Shown: positions 9,750 to 21,072, counted from the first letter of the stretch. The stretch is 64,000 nt of DNA from an uncultured Trueperaceae bacterium (GCA_937873495.1 CALMXZ010000002.1:124001-188000); one strand, 5' to 3'. Notes: generated from the letters alone by a model not told the origin. Made by a program: numbers and translations.

Positions 9750-11108
9750 GTGAACCAGCACGCTCATCGCGCCGCTAAGCCGGCCAGGTTCCTGGCGGCG
9801 TTCCTCGTCGCGTTGCTCCTGTGTACGACCGCGTCGGCGGCGACCAACGAGGTATGGGTCGTGCCGATCGACAACGAGATCAGCACCGCTACCACCGCCT
9901 TCGTACGCAACCGCGTCAACCAGGCCAACCAGGAGCAGCCGCTCGCGCTCGTGCTGTACCTCGACACGCCTGGCGGGGCGGTGGCCGCCATGCAGGACAT
10001 CGTCGGCATCGTCCTGCACGACGCGCGCGTCCCCACCATCGCCGTGGTCCAGAACGCGTTCAGCGCGGGCGCCCTCGTGGCCATGAGCGCCGAGCACCTG
10101 GCCATGCTGCCGGGTTCGAGCATCGGCGCCGCCCTCCCCATCATCTCCACCCCTACCGGCATCCAGGCCGTCGACGAGAAGTTCTCCTCCGCCCTGCGCG
10201 GGGAGTTCCGCAGCGTGGCGGAGGCGCGCGGTCGCAATCCCGTGATCGCCGAAGGCATGGTCGATCCCAAGGTCGAGGTCCCCGGTCTCTCGACCGCCAC
10301 GGAGCTCATCACCCTCACCGCGCGGCAGGCCGTCGAGTACGGCATCGCCGATACGGAGGCCGCCACGCTCGACGCCGCCCTCGCCGCCTTCGGCTTCGCG
10401 GGCGCTCGCGTCGTGCGGCTCGAACCCGGTCTTGGCGAGAGGCTCGCCGCCCTCCTCGCGCGGCCGCTCGTCGCGGCCGCCCTGATCGTCCTCGGCGTCG
10501 GCGGGCTCCTCATCGAGGCCTTCACGCCGGGCTTCGGCATCCCCGGCGCCATCGGGCTCGTCGCCCTGGCCGTGTTCGCCGCCGCCGCTTACTTCGCCGA
10601 CCCGCTCGGCCTGTTCGACGTCGCCATCCTCGTGGTCGGCATCGTGCTCCTGGCCGTGGAGGTCTTCCTGCTCCCGGGCTTCGGCGTTCCCGGGGTACTC
10701 GGCCTCGCCGCCATCGTCATCGCCCTCGTCAGGATCTTCGAGGAGGGGACCATCCCCGTGCTCGGCTACACGGTCCTCTTCGGCGGCGTCCTCCTCGGCG
10801 TCCTGCTCTGGCTCCTGCCCAACAGCCGCCTCGCCGCGGCGTTCCGCCTGACGACACGCATAGCGACGCCGGACGGCGGCGGGCTCCAGTTCCGCAGCGA
10901 GAGCCAGGACCTGGTGGGCCAGGAAGGCATCGCCATGTCCGACCTAAGGCCCGCCGGCGTGGCCCGCTTCGGCCAGGACCGCGTCGACGTCGTCAGCGAA
11001 GGCGAGTTCGTGAACGCCGGCGCCACCATCAAGGTCTTACGCGTCGAGGGCAACCGCGTCACGGTGCGCGCCGTTGACGGGCGTTCGGCCCCCGAACAGC
11101 GTGCCTAG
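9750..11108 (+). CDS. nfeD: NfeD-family membrane protein with ClpP-like protease domain
   Basis: 452 aa, GTG start. Signal-like segment at residues 12-31, then a ClpP/crotonase-fold serine protease region with Ser105 (FSAGAL) and Lys144 (DEKF) as the likely catalytic pair. Four or five hydrophobic segments follow (about 235-365), and the C-terminal OB-fold NfeD domain (about 385-445) includes GQEGIAMSDLRPAG. Long-form NfeD proteins work with flotillin or stomatin partners; floA is the next gene. It opens a block that matches the Bacillus yqeZ-yqfA-phoH region. Confidence 0.92.
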   Translation: MNQHAHRAAKPARFLAAFLVALLLCTTASAATNEVWVVPIDNEISTATTAFVRNRVNQANQEQPLALVLYLDTPGGAVAAMQDIVGIVLHDARVPTIAVVQNAFSAGALVAMSAEHLAMLPGSSIGAALPIISTPTGIQAVDEKFSSALRGEFRSVAEARGRNPVIAEGMVDPKVEVPGLSTATELITLTARQAVEYGIADTEAATLDAALAAFGFAGARVVRLEPGLGERLAALLARPLVAAALIVLGVGGLLIEAFTPGFGIPGAIGLVALAVFAAAAYFADPLGLFDVAILVVGIVLLAVEVFLLPGFGVPGVLGLAAIVIALVRIFEEGTIPVLGYTVLFGGVLLGVLLWLLPNSRLAAAFRLTTRIATPDGGGLQFRSESQDLVGQEGIAMSDLRPAGVARFGQDRVDVVSEGEFVNAGATIKVLRVEGNRVTVRAVDGRSAPEQRA

Positions 11109-11162
11109 GAACAACAAGCTAGCCAGCGCCGCCAATGAGCGCAGCAGCCACAAGGAGAGCAC

Positions 11163-12140
11163 ATGGACATCCCGCTACTGATCCTCGCCGGCGCAATAAT
11201 CCTCTTCTTCATCATCCTGTTCAACTTCATCCCGGTCGGCCTGTGGATCTCCGCCGTCGCTGCGGGCGTCAAGGTCTCGCTCTTCTCCCTGCTGGCCATG
11301 CGCCTGCGGCGCGTACCGCCCAACCAGATCATCCTGCCGCTCATCAAGGCGGACAAGGCCGGCATCGAGGTCAACCAGAATCAGCTCGAGGCCCACTTCC
11401 TCGCGGGCGGTAACGTCAACCGTGTGGTCGACGCGCTGATCGCGGCCGACAAGGCGCGCATCGCGCTCCCGTTCGACCGGGCCGCCGCCATCGACCTGGC
11501 CGGCCGCGACGTGCTCGACGCTGTCAAGGTCTCCGTCAACCCGCGCGTCATACAGACGCCCAACGTGAGCGCCGTCGCCAAGGACGGCATCGAGCTCATC
11601 GCCACCGCCCGCATCACGGTGCGCGCCAACCTCGAACGCCTCGTTGGCGGCGCCGGCGAGGAGACGATCATCGCGCGCGTTGGCGAGGGCATCGTCTCCT
11701 CCATCGGCTCCACCGACAGCCACAAGCACACCCTCGAGAACCCCGACATCATCTCCAAGACGGTGCTGGCTAAGGGTCTCGACTCCGGCACGGCCTTCGA
11801 GATCCTCTCCATCGACATCGCCGACGTCAACGTCGGTCGCAACATCGGTGCCCAACTGCAGACGGACCAGGCCGAGGCCGACAAGCGCGTCGCGCAGGCG
11901 AAGGCGGAGGAGCGCCGCGCCATGGCCGTGGCCGCCGAGCAGGAGAACCGCGCCCACGTCGAGGCCATGCGCGCGAAGGTCGTCGAGGCCGAAGCCGAGG
12001 TGCCGCAGGCCATCGCCCAGGCGTTCCGCGACGGCAACCTCGGTATCATGGACTACTACTCCCTGCAGAACATCCAGTCGGACACCACCATGCGCGGCAG
12101 CATCGGCCGAGCCGCCGAGGAGGGTAGCGACCGAGGGTGA
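11163..12140 (+). CDS. floA: Flotillin-like membrane scaffold FloA
   Basis: 325 aa. AAGGAG precedes the ATG. An N-terminal hydrophobic hairpin (about 3-45) is followed by the PHB/flotillin domain ([20 protein letters not shown]...) and a charged coiled coil rich in Glu/Ala ([19 protein letters not shown]). It forms membrane microdomain assemblies. Its place after nfeD is the same as yqfA after yqeZ in Bacillus. It overlaps the next gene by 4 nt. Confidence 0.95.
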   Translation: MDIPLLILAGAIILFFIILFNFIPVGLWISAVAAGVKVSLFSLLAMRLRRVPPNQIILPLIKADKAGIEVNQNQLEAHFLAGGNVNRVVDALIAADKARIALPFDRAAAIDLAGRDVLDAVKVSVNPRVIQTPNVSAVAKDGIELIATARITVRANLERLVGGAGEETIIARVGEGIVSSIGSTDSHKHTLENPDIISKTVLAKGLDSGTAFEILSIDIADVNVGRNIGAQLQTDQAEADKRVAQAKAEERRAMAVAAEQENRAHVEAMRAKVVEAEAEVPQAIAQAFRDGNLGIMDYYSLQNIQSDTTMRGSIGRAAEEGSDRG

Positions 12141-12969
12141 ACATCGGTTTCGAGGAGATCATCGGCCTGATCTTCTTCGTCTTCTTCTTCGTCGTGCCGC
12201 TGTTCACGAAGAAGAAAGGCCAGCAGGGCGGTCAGGCGCCCGCCAAGCCGACCGCCCCGAGGGCCGGCGGCGCGGGGCAGGGTGCGCCGGCCACGCAGCC
12301 AACGGCCACGCGGCCAACGGCCGCCCAGCAGACCGGCGGGGCGCGGGCCGACGCGAGCGGGTCCGGGCGACAGCCGCAGTCTTTCCGCGAGATGCTCGAG
12401 GAGATCCAGCGGCGGGTGGCGGAGGCCGAGGGGGCGGCGCAGCGAGGCGCCGGTCAGGCGCCGGCAGGGCAGCCCGCCCAGGCGGCGCCGACGCGGCCGA
12501 CCGCCACGCCCACCACCTTGCCACCCGCGCACCAAGGCGGGTTGGTCAGCGGGCAGTACAGTGGCCGGCTCGTCACGGGCGGCCCTGCCGGGGGCCAGCT
12601 CGTTTCCGGCAACGCGCCTGCGCTGGGGCTCGGGCGCGAAGGCACCTCGGCTCCCCTCCCCGAGTCCGAGCCGCTCAAAGTGACGCGGCGGCGGGTCGAC
12701 TCGCGCCGCGCCGTCGACGCCCACGAGCAGGTCGTACCGCGTGGCGGGCGCACGCCCGCCGGGAGACAGGGCGCGAGGTCCGGAGCGGCTACACTGGGCG
12801 CGCCAGGTGCACTGAGAGAACCGGGTGGCAGGGGTTCCCATGGCGGCCTGCACGGTGGCGTTGGGGGACCGGCGTTCCTCGGCGCCGGACGAGACGACCT
12901 CTTGCGCGGCATGATCTGGCATGAGGTGCTCTCCGAACCGGCAGCCATCAAGCGCCTCAGGAGGACGAG

Positions 12970-12985
<16 letters not shown>
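12137..12985 (+). CDS. Unknown membrane-anchored Pro/Ala-rich protein
   Basis: 282 aa, GTG start in a GTGA overlap with floA. An N-terminal hydrophobic anchor (about 6-22, with several Phe) ends in Lys residues, so the rest should face the cytoplasm. Most of the remainder is low-complexity Pro/Ala/Gly/Gln/Thr, with one short charged helix ([16 protein letters not shown], about 79-94). The last 30 residues, [20 protein letters not shown], resemble a short C-terminal motif (ILSEILGPP-like) found in many small uncharacterised bacterial proteins. It occupies the place held by yqfB/yqfC/yqfD in Bacillus. I do not recognise a function; a FloA partner is a guess from position. Confidence 0.7.
12959..12972 (+). 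promoter_or_regulatory. Shine-Dalgarno AGGAGG pointing to an ATC start of phoH
   Basis: AGGAGG at 12959-12964 is 5 nt from an ATC codon at 12970-12972 in the phoH frame, and 17 nt from the first conventional start (TTG 12982). Normal spacing is 5-9 nt, so ATC is the better placed initiator. Confidence 0.5.
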
Positions 12986-13936
<951 letters not shown>

Positions 13937-13953
<17 letters not shown>

Positions 13954-15943
13954 ACGCCTGCGGGCGGCGGCGGCCGGTCGGTACTGGCTGCTGGCGCTAC
14001 TGGCGGCCGTCGCGTTCGGGCTCATCCTGTACAGCGTCTACGGCACGCGGCAGCGCACGCCGCTGCGCGTCGGGCAGCCCAGCCCGCAGACCTTCGTCGC
14101 ACCCGTCGCGACCCAGGTCGTCGACCTCATCGCCACGCAGCGCGAGCGCCAGTCGGCCAGGGCTCAGATCGAGCCCGTCTACACGTCCGACCTGCAGGTC
14201 ACGACGCTCGTGCTGGCCGCCGTGACGAGCTCCGGCCTGCCGGCGCCCGTCATCGATGAGGTGATAAGCCGCTACCAGGAGCCGCGCGGGGTCAGGGCAG
14301 CCGACCTGGCCGGCCTGATCGAAGAGGTGACGAGGCTGGCGCCGCCCGACAGGCAGCGCGAGACGCGCCTCGTGCTCGAGCGGCGCCTGGCCGCGAACTC
14401 GGTCCCCAACGACCGCCTCACCCAGGTGGCGCGGGATGCCGCCGCGACGGCGGTGGCGCCAGTCATGCAGTCGGTCGACGCCGGTCAGGTCCTCGTGCGC
14501 GAAGGCGAGCCGCTCACGGACGACGAGCTGCGCGTCCTCGACCAGCTCGGGCTCTACAACGCCCGCGACGAGGCGGCGTCACAGACTACCTGGATAGTCG
14601 TCGGCATCGTCCTCCTCACGATCATGCTCATCGCGCCGCTCGTCACGGCCAGAGCCATGCTGCGCTCCGCCATGTCGTTCCGCAAGGTGGCCTTCCTCGT
14701 CGCCCTGTCACTCGCGGTGTTGGCACTGCAGCGCCTCGTGGTGGACGCCTCGCCCCACTTCCTGTTCGCCTTCCTCGTGCCGCTGGTGGTGGCCGCGCTC
14801 TTCGGCCCGCGCGCCTCCATGCCGTGGGCGGCCTGGATGGCCCTCGCGGTCGGTCTCATCGTGCAGGCCTCCCCCCTGTTCGCCGTCGCCGCCACCCTCA
14901 TCGGCAGCGCCGTCGCCGCCCACCTGGCGCGGAGCCTCACCAGCCGTCTCAGCCTCCTGTTCGCCGGGACCCTGGGCGGCTTGGCGGCGGCGGTGTCGCT
15001 CGTCGGTCTCGTGCTGCTTGGCGGGGGCATGACGCCGGGCGGCATGGCGGCCGGCGCCGCCCTGCTCTTCGCGGGGGGCGTGCTGGCCGGCGTGCTGGCG
15101 CTCGGGCTCCTGCCCATCGCCGAGAGCGGGTTCGGCTTCCTGACGGACTTCCGCCTAGTGGAGCTGTCGAGCCCCAACCACCCGCTCCTCCAACGGCTGA
15201 TAACCGAGGCGCCCGGCACCTACCAGCACAGCCTCATCATCTCCAACCTGGTCGACCAGGCCGTGAAGAACGTGGGCGGCAACGCCCTGCTCGCCCGCGT
15301 CGGCGCCCTGTACCACGACGTCGGTAAGATCAAACGGCCCGGGTTCTTCGTGGAGAACCAGTTCTCCGGCGACAACCCCCACGACCGCGTCAGCCCGCAC
15401 CTCTCGTACCTCATCATCACGAACCACGTGCGCGAGGGCGTCGAGCTGCTCGAGGAGTACCGGATGCCGGAGGAGCTCACTGCCTTCGCGGCCGAGCACC
15501 ACGGCACCACGGTCCTCAGCTACTTCTACAAGCGCGCGCTCGACGAGGGGCAGGTGGAGGAGCTGAACTTCCGCTACCCGGGTCCGAAGCCGCGCTCCAA
15601 GGAGACGGGCATACTCATGCTCGCCGACGCCGTCGAGTCGGCTTCACGGACGCTATCGGACCCGACCCCGACGAGCATCCGCTCGCTCATCGACCGGATC
15701 GTCAAGCAGCGCCTGCAGGACGGCCAGTTGGACGAGACGCCCCTCAACTTCCACGACCTTGACGTCGTGGCCGCGACCTTCCAGCGCATGCTGACGGCCA
15801 TCCTCCACCGTCGCATCAACTACCCGAGCGCCGAAGAGGTGCGCAACCTCAAGCGCGCGAAAGCGGAGGCACCGGCGAAGGAGGGCGGCCAAGGTGGCGC
15901 ACGTAGAGGTGTTGGACGAGACGGAACGCTTCCCTCGCGTTGA
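13937..15943 (+). CDS. pgpH: Seven-TM HD-domain phosphodiesterase, PgpH-like (c-di-AMP)
   Basis: 668 aa. One N-terminal membrane helix (about 12-32), an extracytoplasmic 7TMR-HDED domain to about 210, six or seven membrane helices (about 218-410), then a cytoplasmic HD domain with LYHDVGKI (His460-Asp461), ITNHVREG and FAAEHHGT. PgpH of Firmicutes breaks down cyclic di-AMP. A Bacillus homolog (yqfF) sits in the same position after phoH. No diadenylate cyclase is in this window. Confidence 0.9.
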
Positions 15944-16343
15944 GCGCCTCGAGGTGGTCCTCGCGGCCTACCTCGACGTGGAAGGCTGGCGGGAGCGCGA
16001 GTTGACGGTCGTCCTCGTCGACGACGAGGCCATGGCGGAGCGCAACGAGCGCGACCGGGGGGTGGTGGGTCCCACCGACGTGCTCTCTTACCCAACCTTC
16101 GAACCGGACGGGCGGTGGTTCCCCGGCGTGTCGCACCTCGGCGACATCTTCATCAGCCTCGACACTGCCCGGCGCCAGGCCCTCGAGCACGGCCACGACC
16201 TCGAGACCGAGGTCCTCGTGCTCGCCGGACACGCGATCACTCATCTCGCCGGCTTCGACCACGTCGACGAGGCCGCCTGGCGCCCGTTCCTCGAGGCGCA
16301 GGCCAAGGTGGTCGCGTTGGCGAGGCAGGCTGACGGCGCGTGA
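15894..16343 (+). CDS. ybeY: Endoribonuclease YbeY
   Basis: 149 aa, GTG start preceded by AAGGAGG at 15878-15884. It overlaps the end of pgpH by 50 nt. The zinc-binding motif GHAITHLAGFDH gives His113, His117 and His123, and TDVLSYP and HLGDIFIS are family motifs. YbeY acts in 16S rRNA 3' maturation and ribosome quality control. Gene order phoH-pgpH-ybeY-dgkA-cdd matches Bacillus. Confidence 0.95.
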   Translation: MAHVEVLDETERFPRVERLEVVLAAYLDVEGWRERELTVVLVDDEAMAERNERDRGVVGPTDVLSYPTFEPDGRWFPGVSHLGDIFISLDTARRQALEHGHDLETEVLVLAGHAITHLAGFDHVDEAAWRPFLEAQAKVVALARQADGA

Positions 16344-16735
16344 GCGACGAGAGGCGCCTTGGCGGCCGCGGCCTGGCGCGCGCTTTCGGGTTCGCTTACC
16401 AAGGCCTGCACACGGCCTGGAGCACCCAGCGGAACTTCCGGATCGAAGTGGCGATCGGCGCCGTGGCCGGCCTGCTCTGCTGGTGGTCAGGGGCGCCGTA
16501 CACGCCGGTGCTCGTGATGACCGGCCTGGTCCTCGGCCTCGAGCTGATCAACAGCGCCGTCGAGGCGCTCGTCGACCTCGTCGAGCCGAACGTCAACCCG
16601 ACGGCCGCCGCGGCCAAGGACCTCGCCGCCGCCGCCGTGCTCGTGGCGGCCGGAGTTGCGCTCCTGGTGGGCGTGCTCGTGATCGGGCCGCCGCTCGTGT
16701 ATAAGCTGAGCGGCCTGTTAGGGGGTGGAGCGTGA
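16340..16735 (+). CDS. dgkA: Diacylglycerol/undecaprenol kinase
   Basis: 131 aa, GTG start in a GTGA overlap with ybeY. RNFRIEV, GLELINSAVEALVDLVEP and AAAAKDLAAAAVL are signature segments, and three membrane helices are predicted. In Gram-positive-type members of this family the lipid substrate is undecaprenol, feeding cell-wall lipid carrier recycling. Small integral inner-membrane protein. Confidence 0.93.
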   Translation: MSDERRLGGRGLARAFGFAYQGLHTAWSTQRNFRIEVAIGAVAGLLCWWSGAPYTPVLVMTGLVLGLELINSAVEALVDLVEPNVNPTAAAAKDLAAAAVLVAAGVALLVGVLVIGPPLVYKLSGLLGGGA

Positions 16736-17148
16736 TGAGCGAACATCCGAGCGACGGCGCGCCGGACGGCGTGCCGCAGGACCTGTGGCTGGCGGCGCAG
16801 AGAGCGCAGGCGAACGCCTACGTGCCGTACTCGCGCTTCCCCGTCGGGGCGGCAGTGCGCGCCCCTTCCGGCACGATCTACGCGGGGGCCAACGTGGAGA
16901 ACGCGAGCTTCGGCCTCACGCGCTGCGCCGAACAGTCGGCCGTCCAGGCGCTGGTGACGGCGGGCGAGCGCGTCTTCACGGAGCTGGTCGTCGTCTCCTC
17001 GGCCGCCGAGCCCGCCACGCCGTGCGGCGCCTGCCGGCAGGTGCTCTTCGAGTTCGCGCCGCAGGCGCGCGTCTACCTGGTTAACACGGCCGGCGTGCTC
17101 AGGGAGACGACGGTGGCCGAGCTCCTCCCGGCCGGCTTCCGACTCTAG
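16735..17148 (+). CDS. cdd: Cytidine deaminase
   Basis: 137 aa from the ATG at 16735 (a GTG at 16732 is also possible). TRCAEQSA (Cys64, catalytic Glu66) and PCGACRQ (Cys97, Cys100) form the zinc site of homotetrameric cytidine deaminases. It converts cytidine and deoxycytidine to uridine forms in pyrimidine salvage. It is the last gene of the nfeD-to-cdd block; a new promoter follows. Confidence 0.96.
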   Translation: MSEHPSDGAPDGVPQDLWLAAQRAQANAYVPYSRFPVGAAVRAPSGTIYAGANVENASFGLTRCAEQSAVQALVTAGERVFTELVVVSSAAEPATPCGACRQVLFEFAPQARVYLVNTAGVLRETTVAELLPAGFRL

Positions 17149-17199
17149 CCAAGCGCGCTGAGTGCCGCCAGCAGCAGGCGGTTCTCACGAGCCGCTGGG

Positions 17200-17213
17200 T
17201 ATACTCCGCCGTG
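17200..17213 (+). promoter_or_regulatory. -10 box TATACT before the TPR gene, leaderless type
   Basis: TATACT at 17200-17205 is 5 nt from GTG 17211 and 8 nt from ATG 17214. The mRNA must therefore begin at or within a few bases of the start codon. Confidence 0.5.
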
Positions 17214-19337
17214 ATGCGACGATCCTCTACTACCTTCTCGGTGCTGGCGCTCACCCTGGCGCTTACCTTCGCGGCCGCGCAGGGCACCACGGCCGTGAAG
17301 CGCGTGGTGATCCTTCCGTTCGACACGGATGCGGCGGTGTCTCCGTACCAGCTGGGGCTGCCGACGGCCCTGCAGCACGCCCTCAACCAGTTGCCCGGCA
17401 TGTACGTGCCCCCGGTCGGCGACGCCGCCCTCGTGGCCAACAAGGCCGCGGCGGCGCAAGTGGACGTCGGCGCCACGGTCGGCAGGCTGTTCGACGCCAG
17501 CGCGGTCGTGACCGGCAGCGTCACCACCGGCGGCGGTGGCGTGAGGGCGGCGCTCAACGTGGCCGTAGGTGGCGGCGTCCAGACGCTGCAGGTGCAGGGT
17601 AGCGACCCTGCCGCCCTCGCCGCGAGCGCGGCGGAGGCGGTCGCCAAGGTCGTCGCGCCCGACGCCTCGAGCGCCGCGCTCGCCAAGGTCAAGGCCGCCG
17701 CCGCGCAGACCCCGAGCGTGGCCAGCCTCGGGCCGACGGGCCTGGCGGCCTCCGGCCTGCCCGGCGTGCGTGCGGACGACCTCGCCGTGGCGGCCGAGCT
17801 CGACGCCGGCTCGGCGTGGGTGGCTGTCGAGTACGCCCGCACCGTGGCCTTGGACGGTGACCTTGAGACGGCCGTGGCTGCCGCCAAGCGCGCCGTCGCG
17901 CTCGCACCCGACGATGCCGAGGTCCAGGCGACCGCCGGCGTCGTATTGGACGCGGCCGGCGACGAGGCCGCCGCCGCCGCGTTCGAGGCCGCCCTCGCCG
18001 CCAACCCCGCGCACGCCGTCGCCCTCGTCGGCCGGGCCGCGCTCCGCGGTGGCGCGGACGCGAGCACGGACCTCCAGGCGGCCATCTCGGCCTACCCCCG
18101 CTTCGTCGACGCTTACGTGCGCCTGGCCGGGCTGCAAAGCGACTCCCAACGCGCGCTCCAGACCCTCAGACGGGCCGAGAGCTACTCCCCCGAGTCCGTC
18201 CTCCTGCGCGGCTCCGTCATGCGGCGCCTAGTGAGCGCCGGCGCCGGCGGCGACGCGCTCGCCTACCTCCAGCAGGCGCTCACCGACCCGTTGGCTCGCT
18301 CCGCCGGTCTATACGCCCTGGCGCGCCTGCTGCCGTCCGCGTACGCCGACCAGGCGCTGCGCATCGTCGGTGACGGTCAGGAAGCCTACCCGGACAGCGT
18401 CGACCTCAAGGTCGCCCAGGCCGATCTCCTCCTGCAAGCCGGCAGAGCCGAAGAGGCCGAGGCGCTCCTCGGTCCGCTGTTCACCCAGTACCCCACGGAC
18501 CTGTCCGTCGGCAGCCTCCTGGCGGTCGCGCAGGCGCGCCGCGGCGACCTCGCCGGCGCGAAACGCACCTACGAGGCGCTGCGCGGCACCGGCGCCCAGG
18601 TGGACAGGGGCCTCGCCGAGCTCTACCTTGCCGCCGGCCGCGCCGCAGGCGCCCTCGGCCTCGTCGAGCCGCTCGTTGCCTCCGATCCGGAGGACGCCGA
18701 GCTGCAGGCGCTGTACGGTACGGCCCTCGTGCGCGTCGGCCGCCTCGCGGACGGACGCCAGGCGCTCGAGAAGGCCCTGGCCATCGATCCGGCGCAGGCC
18801 ATGGCGCGCCGCAGCCTCGACCTCCTCAGCCAGCAGAGCCAGCTGACCGGCGGGGCGGAAGTGACGTTCTCCGAGGAGGCCGGCGTGGCGTTCCAGCAAG
18901 GCCTCTACGCGCTCGACGTCAGCGACTACGCCGCCGCCGCCGCCGCGTTCTCGCGCTCTAACGCCGCGCAGGCAACGGGGCTCGCCTCCTTCTACCTCGG
19001 CTACTCCAAGCAGCTGGGCGGCGACACGCGCGGCGCCGTCGCAGACTACGAGTTGGCGCTCCAGACCTACCCGAGCTCGGACACCGTCCTCAACAACCTC
19101 GGCTACGCCCAGATCGAACTCGGGCGCTTCGACCTGGCGCTCGACTACCTCCGCAGGGCCGTCGCCGCCAACCCGGAGAACGCCCAAGCCCACCTGAACC
19201 TCGGCATCGTCTATTACGCGATCCAGCGCTTCGACGACTCGATTACCGAGTTCACCGAGGCGGGCCGGCTCGACCCGGGCCTGCAGACCACCACAGACGG
19301 CCTCATCGCCGACGTCCGCAAGCGCATGGGGCAGTAG
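17214..19337 (+). CDS. Exported TPR-repeat protein with TolB-N-like domain
   Basis: 707 aa from the ATG at 17214 (708 from GTG 17211). A signal peptide (about 1-24, ending FAAAQG) is followed by a segment starting VKRVVILPFDTDAA that resembles the TolB/CsgG-type amino-terminal fold (about 28-165). Alpha-helical tetratricopeptide repeats then fill most of the rest, with the clearest TPR units near the end (DTVLNNLGYAQIELGRFDLAL, ENAQAHLNLGIVYYAIQRFD). TPR domains bind other proteins, so an envelope assembly or scaffold role is likely. The exact role is unknown. Confidence 0.8.
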   Translation: MRRSSTTFSVLALTLALTFAAAQGTTAVKRVVILPFDTDAAVSPYQLGLPTALQHALNQLPGMYVPPVGDAALVANKAAAAQVDVGATVGRLFDASAVVTGSVTTGGGGVRAALNVAVGGGVQTLQVQGSDPAALAASAAEAVAKVVAPDASSAALAKVKAAAAQTPSVASLGPTGLAASGLPGVRADDLAVAAELDAGSAWVAVEYARTVALDGDLETAVAAAKRAVALAPDDAEVQATAGVVLDAAGDEAAAAAFEAALAANPAHAVALVGRAALRGGADASTDLQAAISAYPRFVDAYVRLAGLQSDSQRALQTLRRAESYSPESVLLRGSVMRRLVSAGAGGDALAYLQQALTDPLARSAGLYALARLLPSAYADQALRIVGDGQEAYPDSVDLKVAQADLLLQAGRAEEAEALLGPLFTQYPTDLSVGSLLAVAQARRGDLAGAKRTYEALRGTGAQVDRGLAELYLAAGRAAGALGLVEPLVASDPEDAELQALYGTALVRVGRLADGRQALEKALAIDPAQAMARRSLDLLSQQSQLTGGAEVTFSEEAGVAFQQGLYALDVSDYAAAAAAFSRSNAAQATGLASFYLGYSKQLGGDTRGAVADYELALQTYPSSDTVLNNLGYAQIELGRFDLALDYLRRAVAANPENAQAHLNLGIVYYAIQRFDDSITEFTEAGRLDPGLQTTTDGLIADVRKRMGQ

Positions 19338-19378
19338 GCCGGGGCCGACCCTTGCTCTGCCCGCTCCCCGTAGCGCGC

Positions 19379-19391
19379 TAGCATGTGACGC
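19379..19391 (+). promoter_or_regulatory. -10 box TAGCAT of hisC, leaderless type
   Basis: TAGCAT at 19379-19384, then 7 nt, then the ATG at 19392. A TTGCTC at 19352-19357 is 21 bp upstream, too far for a normal -35. Confidence 0.45.
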
Positions 19392-20486
19392 ATGACGATA
19401 AGGACCGCCGTCAAGGCCCTGGCGCCGTACCGTTTCACCCCGCGGCCAGAGCCCATCAAGCTCGACCAGAACGAGAGCCCGGACGACGTGCCCGCGCTCC
19501 TCAAGCAGCGGGTCGTGCGCGCGCTCTCGGACGTGGCTTGGAACCGCTACCCCGACCTCGGGCCGCGGGCGCTCGAGGCGCGTCTCGCGCAGCGCCACGG
19601 TGTGGCGGCCGAGGCGGTGGTGGTCGCCAACGGCTCCAACACCCTCATCCAGGCCATCACCATCGTCTCCGCGCTGGGGCGTAGCGTGATCACGGTCGCG
19701 CCGACGTTCGCGGTCTACTCCGCGCAGGCGCACCTGTTGGGTGCCGAGCTCGTCGAGGTCCCCCTCCTACCGGGCTTCGCCCTGCCGGCACGGGAGTTGG
19801 TGGCGGCCTCGGCGGGCCGCTCGGGCGTGCTCTTCCTCGCCAACCCGGCCGCGCCGACCGGCAACCTGTTCACGGAGAGCGAGATGGAGCGGCTGGTCGA
19901 AGCCGTCGGCCCTGGACTACTGGTCGTGATAGACGAAGCCTACGCCGAGTTCGCAGGCAAGAACCTGGAGGCCATGGCCGCGCGTCACGAGAACGTCGTC
20001 GTCCTGCGCACGTTCAGCAAGGCCTTCGGGCTCGCCGGGGCGCGCGTCGGCTACGCGCTGGCGCACCCGGGGGTCGCGGAGGAGCTGCGCAAGGCGCTCC
20101 TGCCGTTCAGCGTCGGCGCCTGGCAGACGGCCGTCGCCACGGCCTTGCTGGACGAGCAAGGCCTCGTGACCGAGCGGGTGCGCCACGTGCTGGCCGAGCG
20201 TCGTCGCCTGAGCGCCGCCCTCGCTGCGCTGCCCGGCGTCGAGCCGTTCCCGTCGGAGGCGAACTTCATCCTGTTCCGGGTCGCGGACCCGGCGGCTTGG
20301 TACCACCGCCTTCTCGCGGCCGGGGTCGTGATCAGACGCCAGGACCACCTGCCAGGCGCCGAGGGCTGCCTCAGGGTCTCCGTCGGCACCGGCCCGGAGA
20401 ACGACGCGTTCTTGGCCGCTTGCGAGGCGGCCGCTGGTGCGAGCGGGCCCTTGGAGGGACGAGATGGAACCGACACGCAGCGCTGA
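19392..20486 (+). CDS. hisC: Histidinol-phosphate aminotransferase
   Basis: 364 aa, class II aminotransferase fold type I. IKLDQNESP at the N-terminus, NPAAPTGNLF, DEAYAEF and RTFSKAFGLAGARVGYA with PLP Lys210 are all in place. It converts imidazole-acetol phosphate to histidinol phosphate. It is followed by hisB and hisH but not hisA or hisF, so the his pathway is split across the chromosome. The last 23 nt overlap hisB. Confidence 0.93.
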   Translation: MTIRTAVKALAPYRFTPRPEPIKLDQNESPDDVPALLKQRVVRALSDVAWNRYPDLGPRALEARLAQRHGVAAEAVVVANGSNTLIQAITIVSALGRSVITVAPTFAVYSAQAHLLGAELVEVPLLPGFALPARELVAASAGRSGVLFLANPAAPTGNLFTESEMERLVEAVGPGLLVVIDEAYAEFAGKNLEAMAARHENVVVLRTFSKAFGLAGARVGYALAHPGVAEELRKALLPFSVGAWQTAVATALLDEQGLVTERVRHVLAERRRLSAALAALPGVEPFPSEANFILFRVADPAAWYHRLLAAGVVIRRQDHLPGAEGCLRVSVGTGPENDAFLAACEAAAGASGPLEGRDGTDTQR

Positions 20487-21072
20487 GGTAGTTCGCGAGA
20501 CGCGCGAGACGCGCATCCGCGTCGCCGTCGACCTGGACGCTTCCTCGGCCGATGCTCCGGCGGCCGGCACCGGACGCGTCGCGACCGGCCACGGCTTCCT
20601 CGACCACCTCCTGGAGCAGCTCGTGCGTCACGGACGCTTCGCGCTCTCGCTCGCCGGCAGCGGCGACCTGCACGTCGACGTCCACCACCTGGCCGAAGAC
20701 TGCGGCATCGTCATCGGGCAGGCGTTCTCAGAGGCGCTCGGGAGTCGTCAGGGCATCGAGCGTTACGGGAGCGCGTTCGTCCCGATGGACGAGACGTTGG
20801 CTCACGTCGTGGTCGACCTGTCCGGCCGCCCGCACATCACCTTCGACCCTGGGGCGCTGCACGGCGACTCGGGCGGCTTCACGGCGTACCACCTTCGCGA
20901 GCTGCTGCGGGGCTTCGCCAACCACGCCGGCGCGACGTTGCACGTGCGCCTCATCAGCGCCGACGACACGCACCACGCCTGCGAGGCCGTGATGAAGGCC
21001 TTCGCCCGGGCGTTACGCGACGCCGTGAAGGTCACGCACACCGACCTGCCGTCCACCAAGGGCATGCTGTGA
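20464..21072 (+). CDS. hisB: Imidazoleglycerol-phosphate dehydratase
   Basis: 202 aa, the monofunctional form without a histidinol-phosphatase domain. The ATG at 20464 has GGAGGG upstream and overlaps hisC by 23 nt. HGFLDHLLEQL, DVHHLAEDCGI and the C-terminal DDTHHACEAVMKAFARAL give the conserved histidines that bind manganese. It dehydrates IGP to imidazole-acetol phosphate, the substrate of HisC. Confidence 0.95.
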   Translation: MEPTRSAEVVRETRETRIRVAVDLDASSADAPAAGTGRVATGHGFLDHLLEQLVRHGRFALSLAGSGDLHVDVHHLAEDCGIVIGQAFSEALGSRQGIERYGSAFVPMDETLAHVVVDLSGRPHITFDPGALHGDSGGFTAYHLRELLRGFANHAGATLHVRLISADDTHHACEAVMKAFARALRDAVKVTHTDLPSTKGML